Positions 1 through 5,588 of a stretch of 5,911 bases of DNA are shown here, piece by piece. Position 1 is the first letter of the stretch, and each line of letters begins with the position of its first letter. The translations under genes were made by a program, and so were the position numbers. The notes beneath the pieces were generated by a model, which saw only the letters and a program-made list of their open reading frames with translations, searched no databases and was not told the origin of the DNA. This stretch comes from Clostridia bacterium (lineage in GTDB: Bacteria; Bacillota_A; Clostridia; Oscillospirales; Butyricicoccaceae), in contig JAFYMZ010000130.1 of the NCBI GenBank assembly GCA_017548175.1, forward strand, positions 1-5,911, given 5' to 3'.

Positions 1-125
1 ATAAAATTGACATATTTATTAAGAAACAACGCATTATTGTTTCCGATGACTTGGTGTATGAGATTTTGGCGTTTTCTTCCGTTGAGGTGAATCCACGGGC
101 AGAAGAACGAGTTGGATATAAATAA
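1..125 (+). CDS. C-terminal tail of an unrecognised protein (5' end outside window)
   Basis: An open frame enters from the left edge (full codons from base 3) and runs 40 residues to a TAA at 123-125. It contains no in-frame ATG, so if real it is the end of a gene that starts upstream of the window. The translated tail is mixed charged and hydrophobic (it begins KIDIFIKKQR and ends NPRAEERVGYK), which looks like ordinary globular protein rather than random translation. I do not recognise a family from so short a piece. The stretch is AT-rich like the next gene. No terminator hairpin follows within the next 100 bases, so transcription could continue into the downstream small gene. The alternative is a chance open frame of about 120 bases. 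Confidence 0.5.
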   Translation, partial: KIDIFIKKQRIIVSDDLVYEILAFSSVEVNPRAEERVGYK

Positions 126-276
126 CATTTTGAAACATCTAATAGCAATTGAAACACTATTTTTCGAAGATTGTCTGAGGCTGTTATAGCACCTGCGGTC
201 TGCTAAATTATATGAACAGCAATATTTTGTGCTCTGTTGCTGCTCAAATAATTTAGATAGAAAGAAGACTGCCTAT

Positions 277-627
277 ATGAATACTGCTAACAAATCAATT
301 GAAATACTACACAAAGAACTGGAAACCCTGAATGACACCGAGTTGCACGATTTATTTATGTTTTATTACAAAATAAATCATCAGCATTTCAACATTGCTA
401 CATTTGATAAGTTCAATGAGTTTCTGACGTCATTTGACAAAAATCCATTTCGCCGCAACGATGACAAAACTTTCAAGAAACAATTGACAGAAAACCTGAT
501 TGCATATACTGATGACTATATGAGTTTGATCACAGCTGTCGTGCTAATCAAAAGAAAGTTTACTGTCGATGAAATCATTGACAACTACTATTCCAGCATC
601 AATGTCTTTGACAACAACTTATTTTAA
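277..627 (+). CDS. Hypothetical 116-residue protein, helical, orphan
   Basis: This small cytoplasmic protein matches no family I recognise. I chose ATG 277, preceded by a purine-rich AAAGAAG at 261-267. The frame can be extended upstream to a GTG at 229, but the added 16 residues (a run of three cysteines, then Asn/Lys) look non-native and that start has no ribosome binding site. The sequence looks mostly helical: residues 7-34 form a charged amphipathic helix, 41-60 is rich in Phe/Asp/Lys, and 66-93 ends in a hydrophobic stretch (SLITAVVLI). The tail is acidic and Asn/Tyr-rich and ends NNLF. There is no signal peptide, transmembrane span or catalytic motif. It is AT-rich (one 60-base line, 301-360, has 23 G/C) and is closed by a strong hairpin 54 bases after the stop, so it forms a transcription unit alone or with the upstream tail. 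An accessory or regulatory role would be speculation. Confidence 0.72.
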   Translation: MNTANKSIEILHKELETLNDTELHDLFMFYYKINHQHFNIATFDKFNEFLTSFDKNPFRRNDDKTFKKQLTENLIAYTDDYMSLITAVVLIKRKFTVDEIIDNYYSSINVFDNNLF

Positions 628-680
628 TTATGCTTTTCACATGCGTCTCGATAGCACAAAATGTCGATGACTTTTATAAT

Positions 681-738
681 TAAACAATGCAAAAAGCTGA
701 TGATTCACAATAAGATCATCAGCTTTTTGCATTGTTTA
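681..738. terminator. Bidirectional intrinsic terminator; perfect 24-bp inverted repeat
   Basis: Bases 681-704 are an exact reverse complement of 715-738, with a 10-base loop (705-714). The inner 10 bp, AGCTGATGAT/ATCATCAGCT, are flanked by five A on the left and five T on the right, so the core hairpin has a U-tract on either strand. Pairing continues perfectly outside the A/T tract (TGC then ATTGTTTA), and more T-rich sequence follows (to 750). It lies 54 bases after the 116-residue gene and before the 577-residue gene, so it should end transcription of the former. Nothing visible on the - strand to its right needs a terminator nearby. Confidence 0.85.
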
Positions 739-760
739 TTGTTTTTATTTGGAGTAAAAT
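732..760 (+). promoter_or_regulatory. Weak candidate promoter for the 577-residue gene
   Basis: TTGTTT at 732-737 and TAAAAT at 755-760 are 17 bases apart; the -10 box matches consensus at 5 of 6 positions but the -35 box at only 3. The -35 box would lie in the right arm of the preceding terminator. A TTGACG at 776-781 fits the -35 consensus better but has no clear -10 at the right distance. From either, the untranslated leader before ATG 884 would be roughly 75-115 bases. This is suggestive only. Confidence 0.25.
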
Positions 761-883
761 ACATATAAGTTCAGCTTGACGAATATGGTAGCGCAAACTA
801 CCCATCCGCACAAAGTCCGTTTTATCGCACTGTTATTCCTCTAAACTGTAATCACAGAACAAAAAATACAGGAGGTATCAGTT

Positions 884-2617
884 ATGCCTAACTTTATAGA
901 GCACCTTGGAGTAAGTTTTCTCGCAGATACCAACAAAAAAGCCACAGCGCTGTTCGATTATATCGAACAAGAGGGAACCGCAATTACCGGATACTATGGA
1001 ATTCCTTATTTGAACATGCACTTTGGCAATGTGCAGTTGATCCTGCACACCGTACGCAAAGACCCTGAAATCATTGTCTTTGGTTCGCACGCCACCGGCA
1101 ACAGTATATGGGAAGTATGTCTTTCTGGCACGAACATTATATATTCCGATGTTATGGAACGCCGCTGTGTCGTTAGCCGAGCCAGTGATGGCGGAGGCAT
1201 GGCGGTTGTCAACATTGTCAATGCCGATGTTCTTCCCAGCTTTGACGATGGAGAAACGGTAAAGCTTCAAATGATCGCCTTCCCTTCCGTTATCGACTAC
1301 TTCAAGGATGAAGCTGAATATGCCGCTGCACAACCAGAAAGCCGCAACGGAAACAAATGGTTGCTCGCAGATGGAGCGATGATGCCCGTTGGTCTGATGC
1401 GCAACCGATCTCCAGAAATTGATGCGTTCGAGATGGATGAGAGCCTCGATGACCTAATGCTGATTCGCGGCACAGTAAAGAAGTTATACCACGGCGTTTT
1501 CGAACTCGACGATGAGGAACACAACACTTACATTCGCTGCATTATCGAGACCGAATTGGGGGAACTTGAAATCGTGCACACCATCAACGATGTGGAAGAA
1601 GAACATCGTGATAACATTTGCATTGGCTCTATTGTAAGCGGCTTGTTTATCCTCTCCGGCGATGCCGCAATTGAGGAATATGAGAACGGCTTTGTTTTAG
1701 ATGAAGCTAACAATCTGTCGATCCTCCGATCCACATTTGCCGGAGCAGACCCAGAGCGCATCCGTTATGTATTCGCTGAAGACGCAACGTATCTGACGGA
1801 ATATAATAACGCTACCTATACTGGGCGGAACGCCATCATTGATCGTCTGACATACGTTATGGAAGAGCCCACCCGCAAATGCTTTGCCCATTTGGCAACC
1901 ATTACTGCTGTAGCTGAGGGTGAGGAACAACTCCCTTACGCCGTTGGCCAGCGATGCATTGTACTTGCATATGATAGCGAGCACGATTACGAAACCATTG
2001 CATTTATCGAGCTTAACGGCGACGGTCGTATTTCCAAGTTAACAACAAGCCACAACACCAGATATCGCTTCCGCATTGATAAAAAAGCAAAGCCCAAGAC
2101 TCCATTCGCCGATATCCAACTTCCCGATTCTATAATCGAGGCCATTGTATTACGCGCAAAGCTTTACAGAATCATTGATAACGATATCACTGAAGAAAGC
2201 ATTTTAAGCGATACCATCGATGTCAGCATGTATGAGCACTACACAAACCTTATGTTGTCCGCAATACCGGAATTCTATGAAGGGCAAAACCTAAAACACC
2301 TATTCGGTTATATGTTCGCAAAAGCAATCGAGACAGCATATTCGAAAAAGAAACAGGCCGGCTCTTCCGGGAATCAGCTGATCGTACACTATACACCTGA
2401 CGATGCTTGGCGCGGAACGATCAAGACTCCGCTAAATCTCGAAGAGCATGAAAAAATCGTCGATGCAATGGATTTGGGAATGCAATTCGCAAAAGACTTT
2501 GCTTTCTTCCATCCCTTTGATTCGCCCCACAATGATGCGTATGATACGGATCTGCTTAAAGCCTTGCTGGTAGTTCAGCAGTTAGGTCAACTCTTTGAAC
2601 CCAAGTGTATGCAATAA
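884..2617 (+). CDS. Large multidomain protein of unknown function with probable NTF2-like and beta-barrel-like segments
   Basis: This 577-residue soluble protein has no signal peptide and no membrane span; I do not recognise a named family. ATG 884 is supported by a textbook AGGAGG (870-875) 8 bases upstream. Four regions can be drawn by eye. Residues 1-150 are mixed alpha/beta with a glycine-rich loop (DGGG, 102-105). Residues 190-270 are beta-rich, opening with a RGTVKK strand and holding SGDAAIEEY, possibly a small barrel. Residues 290-395 have the look of an NTF2/SnoaL-like domain: FAEDATYL, then TGRNAIIDRL, and finally a FIELNGDGRI strand-turn-strand. Residues 412-577 are largely helical, with an aromatic KDFAFFHPF segment near the end. 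The protein is acidic in the middle (many Asp/Glu at 178-245). Its base composition is intermediate (line 1501-1560 has 29 G/C of 60), unlike the GC-rich genes downstream. It stands alone between two terminators. The domain assignments are inference from sequence pattern, and no enzymatic role can be assigned. Confidence 0.9.
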   Translation: MPNFIEHLGVSFLADTNKKATALFDYIEQEGTAITGYYGIPYLNMHFGNVQLILHTVRKDPEIIVFGSHATGNSIWEVCLSGTNIIYSDVMERRCVVSRASDGGGMAVVNIVNADVLPSFDDGETVKLQMIAFPSVIDYFKDEAEYAAAQPESRNGNKWLLADGAMMPVGLMRNRSPEIDAFEMDESLDDLMLIRGTVKKLYHGVFELDDEEHNTYIRCIIETELGELEIVHTINDVEEEHRDNICIGSIVSGLFILSGDAAIEEYENGFVLDEANNLSILRSTFAGADPERIRYVFAEDATYLTEYNNATYTGRNAIIDRLTYVMEEPTRKCFAHLATITAVAEGEEQLPYAVGQRCIVLAYDSEHDYETIAFIELNGDGRISKLTTSHNTRYRFRIDKKAKPKTPFADIQLPDSIIEAIVLRAKLYRIIDNDITEESILSDTIDVSMYEHYTNLMLSAIPEFYEGQNLKHLFGYMFAKAIETAYSKKKQAGSSGNQLIVHYTPDDAWRGTIKTPLNLEEHEKIVDAMDLGMQFAKDFAFFHPFDSPHNDAYDTDLLKALLVVQQLGQLFEPKCMQ

Positions 2618-2652
2618 TTGATGTTCAGGTGACAGCATCTTCTTCGTTATAA

Positions 2653-2685
2653 GCGGAGGTCATGAGGTTCGCCTACCATCTCCGC
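2653..2685 (+). other. Imperfect hairpin in the 3' untranslated region
   Basis: GCGGAG (2653-2658) can pair with CTCCGC (2680-2685). Inside, AGG (2665-2667) and CCT (2672-2674) close a TTCG tetraloop, leaving unpaired bases between the helices. It lies 35 bases after the stop of the 577-residue gene and 7 bases before the terminator stem. It may just stabilise the mRNA end. No T-tract follows it, so it is not a terminator itself. Confidence 0.3.
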
Positions 2686-2692
2686 AGGCGCT

Positions 2693-2722
2693 GAAAAAGC
2701 AGGTCACACGACCTGCTTTTTC
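2693..2722. terminator. Bidirectional intrinsic terminator after the 577-residue gene
   Basis: A perfect 13-bp stem, GAAAAAGCAGGTC (2693-2705) with GACCTGCTTTTTC (2710-2722), encloses a 4-base ACAC loop. The GC-rich inner stem is followed by five T on the + strand, then another TTTTT run at 2724-2728. The five A at the left give a U-tract for the - strand too. It ends the transcript of the upstream gene and separates it from the ATPase gene. Confidence 0.88.
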
Positions 2723-2807
2723 CTTTTTCCACCAGAATTGGGCGGAGCGAGGGTGTTTTATCGGACAGGGGCTGTGTTATCCTGCAGGTAAGACCAAAAC
2801 ACGCGCC

Positions 2808-2814
2808 GGGAGGG
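2808..2814 (+). promoter_or_regulatory. Ribosome binding site that sets the ATPase start
   Basis: GGGAGGG lies 5 bases before ATG 2820. Another ATG overlaps its downstream side at 2815, but that frame meets a stop after ten codons and is too close to the site, so 2820 is the start. Confidence 0.75.
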
Positions 2815-2819
2815 ATGGC

Positions 2820-3695
2820 ATGTACACGACCTATCTTAACAGGCTGACGCTGGTATCCGACGATGCCGAGACCGACTTTTTGATGCACGGGCTAAAGCGC
2901 ACCTGCTACAACAACATTTACCCCTACAAACTATTCCCGGCCAAGGGGCTGACCCACGTGGATCTGGCACCCATCACTGTTTTTTACGGGGGAAACGGCT
3001 CGGGCAAGACCACCCTGCTGAACATTCTGGCAGAAAAGGCGCAGGTGCAGCGGCACGCGGCCTTTAACGGCAGCGCCTTTTTTGCACAGTATGTAGAGAA
3101 TTGTGCATTATCCGGCGGAGAGATCCCCGCACACAGCCAGATCCTGACCAGTGACGATGTGTTTGACTATGTGCTGAACATCCGCCACCTGAACGACGGC
3201 ATCGACGGCATGCGGGAGGAGCTGCTGGCAGACTATACCCAGCGAAAATACGCCAGCCATCGGTTTTCCGGCATGGCGGAGTACGACGACTGGAAGGAAA
3301 GCTTCGACGCCAAGCGCCGGACGCAGTCGCGCTTTGTGCGGGAGCGGCTGATGCCCAATGTGGATATGGCCTCCAACGGCGAGAGCGCCATGCGGTATTT
3401 CGTGCAGCACATCACCGAGGAGGCGCTGTATCTGCTGGACGAACCGGAAAACAGCCTGTCCGTGGGTCGGCAGCAGGAGCTGTGCGAGTACATCCGCGAT
3501 TCGGCGCGGTATTACGGCTGCCAGTTCGTCATCGCCACCCACTCCCCCATTTTGCTGGCCATACCCGATGCGCGGATTTATGATCTGGATGCCTGTCCGG
3601 TGGTGACCAAGCGGTGGACGGAGCTGGAGAACGTGCGCCGGTACTTTGACTTTTTTGAAGCGCATCGGCAGGCGTTTCTGACGGAGCCCAAATAA
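2820..3695 (+). CDS. Stand-alone AAA/ABC-type ATPase
   Basis: This 291-residue cytoplasmic P-loop ATPase has the SMC/ABC-like arrangement. Motifs in order: Walker A GGNGSGKTT (57-65), a signature-type SNGES (185-189), Walker B LYLLDEPE (203-210, with Asp207 and Glu208), the D-loop NSLS (211-214) and an H-loop THSP with His241. The tail WTELENVRRYFDFFEAH (266-282) resembles the end of small AAA-family ATPases common in Firmicutes; this is from memory. All residues needed to bind and hydrolyse ATP are present. There is no TOPRIM nuclease domain as in OLD proteins, no long coiled coil as in true SMC/RecN, and no transmembrane segment, so the effector is unknown. An LSGGE at 97-101 resembles an ABC signature but sits too close to Walker A. 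GC is high (line 3301-3360 has 41 G/C of 60). The next gene has its own promoter, so co-function is not implied. Assignment to the ATPase superfamily is firm; the biological role is not known. Confidence 0.93.
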   Translation: MYTTYLNRLTLVSDDAETDFLMHGLKRTCYNNIYPYKLFPAKGLTHVDLAPITVFYGGNGSGKTTLLNILAEKAQVQRHAAFNGSAFFAQYVENCALSGGEIPAHSQILTSDDVFDYVLNIRHLNDGIDGMREELLADYTQRKYASHRFSGMAEYDDWKESFDAKRRTQSRFVRERLMPNVDMASNGESAMRYFVQHITEEALYLLDEPENSLSVGRQQELCEYIRDSARYYGCQFVIATHSPILLAIPDARIYDLDACPVVTKRWTELENVRRYFDFFEAHRQAFLTEPK

Positions 3696-3702
3696 AAGCA
3701 TC

Positions 3703-3717
3703 CATTCCCCGGGAATG
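3703..3717. other. Short near-palindrome beside the membrane-protein promoter
   Basis: CATTCCC (3703-3709) and GGGAATG (3711-3717) are perfect inverse repeats around a single C, ending 3 bases before the -35 box at 3721. It could be a binding site for a dimeric regulator, or a weak hairpin after the ATPase stop codon. Both arms are short, so chance is possible. Confidence 0.3.
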
Positions 3718-3720
3718 CAG

Positions 3721-3749
3721 TTGCGGTTTGGCGCAGCAGGGCGTATACT
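3721..3749 (+). promoter_or_regulatory. Sigma-70-type promoter for the membrane protein gene
   Basis: TTGCGG (3721-3726) and TATACT (3744-3749) are separated by exactly 17 bases; the -10 box differs from consensus at one position, and the -35 box keeps the TTG. It lies entirely between the ATPase stop (3693-3695) and ATG 3825. It predicts a start of transcription near 3756 and a leader of about 70 bases. It implies that the membrane protein can be expressed independently of the ATPase. Confidence 0.55.
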
Positions 3750-3824
3750 GGACATAGCCTCTTGCAACGGGGCACGCGAAAAACACGCGCCCTGTGGTGA
3801 AATATTTAGAAAGAAGGTTCTCGT

Positions 3825-4658
3825 ATGAAACTGGATCAACTGCTGCAAAACCCCTGGGCCAAAAAAGGCATTACCATTGCGCTGTTACTGGCGCTGCTGT
3901 TACTGTCCTTCTTCCCCATCGCCAAGGTCGCTACCAACCCGGCAACCTTTAAGGACACCATTCAGTCCATCGACGAAAAGAAAACGTTAGCCACCACGCT
4001 GACGGCCGCCGCAGCCGTGACGGCCACCACACTGGCTGCCGTTCCCACCGACGTAACAACGCCGCTGGCGAACCAGATCCTGGAACTGAGCACCTCGCTG
4101 CTTTTGGTGGTTTGCGTGCTGGTGCTGGAAAAATCGCTGATCACCGTAATGGGATTTCTTTCCTTCAAGATCATCCTGCCCATCGCCTGCCTGCTCTTCT
4201 GCTTCACCACCCTTGTGCAGCGCCCTGCCGTAAAGATGCTGGCCTGTAAACTGGTGGCGCTTGCACTGGTGCTGGTATTTATCATTCCCTTGAGCGTCAA
4301 GATCGGCGACCTGATCTATGAGATGAACAGCGCCACCATCCGGCAGTTGACGGAAGAAGTTGCCAACAGCTCTGACGACCTGCAGCAGGAGGAAGAAAAG
4401 CAGTCTTGGCTGGATAAGATTTTGGGCACCATCAAAGACGGCGTTTCCAACGTAAAAGAACAGGCAAAGGCCATCTTGAACAAGTTCATCGATGCCATCG
4501 CCCTCTTTATCATCACCTGCTGCGTGATTCCCATCGCCGTCATCTTCGTGGTGGTCTGGCTGGTAAATCTGTTGTTCGGCCTGTCCGTCCCCTATCCCAA
4601 GCACAAACCCAAATTCCTCGGCAAGAAGGCTTCCGAGCCGGAGGAATTGGAGGAATAA
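3825..4658 (+). CDS. Multi-spanning membrane protein of unknown function
   Basis: This 277-residue integral membrane protein is not a family I recognise. ATG 3825 follows AAGAAGG (3811-3817) by 7 bases. Hydrophobic spans by eye: 15-34 (a Leu/Ala-rich first helix after a basic WAKKG), about 88-101, 107-130, 139-159 and 223-253. A Thr/Ala-rich stretch at 54-73 is mildly hydrophobic and could be a sixth or re-entrant segment. Between the last two spans is a polar domain of about 60 residues with an acidic run (DDLQQEEEKQ, 184-193), then an amphipathic helix (195-220). The C-terminus is a soluble tail, basic (KHKPKFLGKK) then acidic (EPEELEE). There is no lipobox, catalytic motif or transporter signature. 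It has its own promoter and is followed by a terminator, so it is probably monocistronic. Alternatives include a small channel, a sensor or an envelope-stress protein, none of which the sequence decides. Confidence 0.88.
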   Translation: MKLDQLLQNPWAKKGITIALLLALLLLSFFPIAKVATNPATFKDTIQSIDEKKTLATTLTAAAAVTATTLAAVPTDVTTPLANQILELSTSLLLVVCVLVLEKSLITVMGFLSFKIILPIACLLFCFTTLVQRPAVKMLACKLVALALVLVFIIPLSVKIGDLIYEMNSATIRQLTEEVANSSDDLQQEEEKQSWLDKILGTIKDGVSNVKEQAKAILNKFIDAIALFIITCCVIPIAVIFVVVWLVNLLFGLSVPYPKHKPKFLGKKASEPEELEE

Positions 4659-4680
4659 GTTTCTCTTCCCCAATACAAAA

Positions 4681-4707
4681 CGCCCCCGACGAAATCCGTC
4701 GGGGGCG
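4681..4707. terminator. GC-rich terminator shared by convergent genes
   Basis: CGCCCCCGACG (4681-4691) pairs perfectly with CGTCGGGGGCG (4697-4707) around a 5-base loop. Read on the - strand the stem is followed at once by TTTTGTATT, an ideal end for the folD transcript, whose stop is 21 bases away. On the + strand TGCTG intervenes before TTTTGTTG, a weaker but usable T-tract for the membrane protein transcript, which stops 22 bases before. It serves both converging units. Confidence 0.88.
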
Positions 4708-4727
4708 TGCTGTTTTGTTGGGGGGCT

Positions 4728-5585
4728 TTATCGGGCACCTGCGACCTTTTCGGCGGCCTCTACCACGTGCTTGGCCAGCACGGCGGTGGTGACGCCGCCT
4801 ACGCCGCCGGGCACGGGGGTAATGGCGGCCACCACGGGCTCTACCGCATCAAACTGCACGTCGCCGCACAGCTTGCCTTCGGCATTCACGTGGATGCCCA
4901 CGTCCACCACGGTCTGACCGGGGGACACGAAACTTGCATCCACCACGCCGGCCTTACCGGCGGCCACCACCAGCACTTCGGCATCGCGGCAGGTCTCTGC
5001 CAGATTTTCCGTCTTGGTGTGGCACATGGTGACGGTGGCGTTGCGCGCCTGCAGCATCATACTCACCGGCTTGCCGATGACCAGACTGCGGCCGATGACG
5101 GTGACGCGCTTGCCCTGCAGGGGCACGTTGTAATGTGCCAGCAGTTCCATACAGGCCTGTGCGGTACAGGGGGGATATCCGGCGCCCTTGCCGGCAAAGA
5201 CGGTGGCCAGCGAGCCGGCGGTCATACCGTCCACATCCTTTTCGGGGGCCAGCAGCGCGCAGGCGGCTTCTTCCATCTCTTTATCGGGCAGGGGACGGAA
5301 CATCAGGCAGCCGTGGATGCTGTCATCCTCGTTGATCTGGCGGATGGTGTCCAGCAGCTGGGCCTTGGTGCAATCCTCGGGCAGCAGGAACATGCGCACG
5401 GGGATGTCTACCTTATCGCAGCGCTTGACGGCGCCCGTCTCGTAGGACAGGTCATCGGGGCGTGCGCCCACTCGCAGGATAGCAAGGGTGGGGACAACGC
5501 CGCGGGCGCGCAGAGCGGTGACGCGCTGCAGCAGATTTTCGGTGAGGGCGGCTGCCACGGGGGCGCCTTTTAACAGTTCAGCCAT
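4728..5585 (-). CDS. folD: Methylenetetrahydrofolate dehydrogenase (FolD), cyclohydrolase residues substituted
   Basis: This is the cytoplasmic one-carbon enzyme that oxidises 5,10-methylene-THF to 5,10-methenyl-THF with NADP; classical FolD also hydrolyses the product to 10-formyl-THF. At 285 residues it is full length. The N-terminal catalytic domain holds Tyr48, RPLP (97-100) and KDVDG (116-120, with Asp119). The Rossmann part holds VIGRSLVIGKP (163-173), CHTKTENL (188-195), VVDVGI (226-231) and ITPVPGGVGGVTT (255-267). Aligned by hand to E. coli FolD, with equal spacing from the tyrosine to the LPE motif, the catalytic lysine four residues after the tyrosine is Ala52 here. The glutamine of the VQLPLP motif is Phe96, and the usual GPMT is GGVT. 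The first two positions matter mainly for cyclohydrolase chemistry, so this is probably a dehydrogenase only. Similar variants occur in Clostridia, from memory. The ATG follows a ribosome site within the upstream fchA-like gene, 3 bases after its stop. Confidence 0.95.
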   Translation of the reverse strand: MAELLKGAPVAAALTENLLQRVTALRARGVVPTLAILRVGARPDDLSYETGAVKRCDKVDIPVRMFLLPEDCTKAQLLDTIRQINEDDSIHGCLMFRPLPDKEMEEAACALLAPEKDVDGMTAGSLATVFAGKGAGYPPCTAQACMELLAHYNVPLQGKRVTVIGRSLVIGKPVSMMLQARNATVTMCHTKTENLAETCRDAEVLVVAAGKAGVVDASFVSPGQTVVDVGIHVNAEGKLCGDVQFDAVEPVVAAITPVPGGVGGVTTAVLAKHVVEAAEKVAGAR

Positions 5586-5588
5586 AGA

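Noticed and set aside
229..276. GTG 229 as the start of the 116-residue protein
   Set aside because: The added residues include a Cys-Cys-Cys run, there is no ribosome site before it, and ATG 277 has a purine-rich site.
126..276. Two TTGAAACA-like repeats (around 130 and 149) as promoter or array
   Set aside because: Only two short copies in AT-rich DNA with no -10 box at a proper distance; not enough for a promoter or CRISPR call. I see nothing else in this gap.
878..1333. 151-codon open frame on the - strand opposite the start of the 577-residue gene
   Set aside because: It overlaps a gene with an AGGAGG site and a long frame; no ribosome site or recognisable domain on the - strand.
2653..2690. 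Possible tRNA fragment, because of GGTTCGCCT within a paired region
   Set aside because: No acceptor or anticodon arm, no CCA, and the T-loop consensus (GGTTCGAATCC) is not followed.
3108..3848. 246-codon open frame on the - strand across the ATPase and the next promoter
   Set aside because: It covers a clear ATPase gene with all motifs, and its translation is Gln/His/Pro-rich; a GC-rich shadow frame.
2820..4658. ATPase plus membrane protein as an ABC exporter or two-gene defence system
   Set aside because: The ATPase is of the AAA/SMC-like type rather than a transporter subunit, the second gene has its own promoter 129 bases on, and the membrane protein has no permease signature.
3987..4673. 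228-codon open frame on the - strand opposite the membrane protein
   Set aside because: Typical antisense product (Gln/His/Gly-rich) of a hydrophobic coding region; the + strand frame has a promoter, a ribosome site and membrane helices.
4707..5573. 288-codon open frame on the + strand opposite folD
   Set aside because: It is the antisense shadow of folD: extremely rich in Gly and His with no family motif, and it runs through the terminator stem region without a ribosome site.
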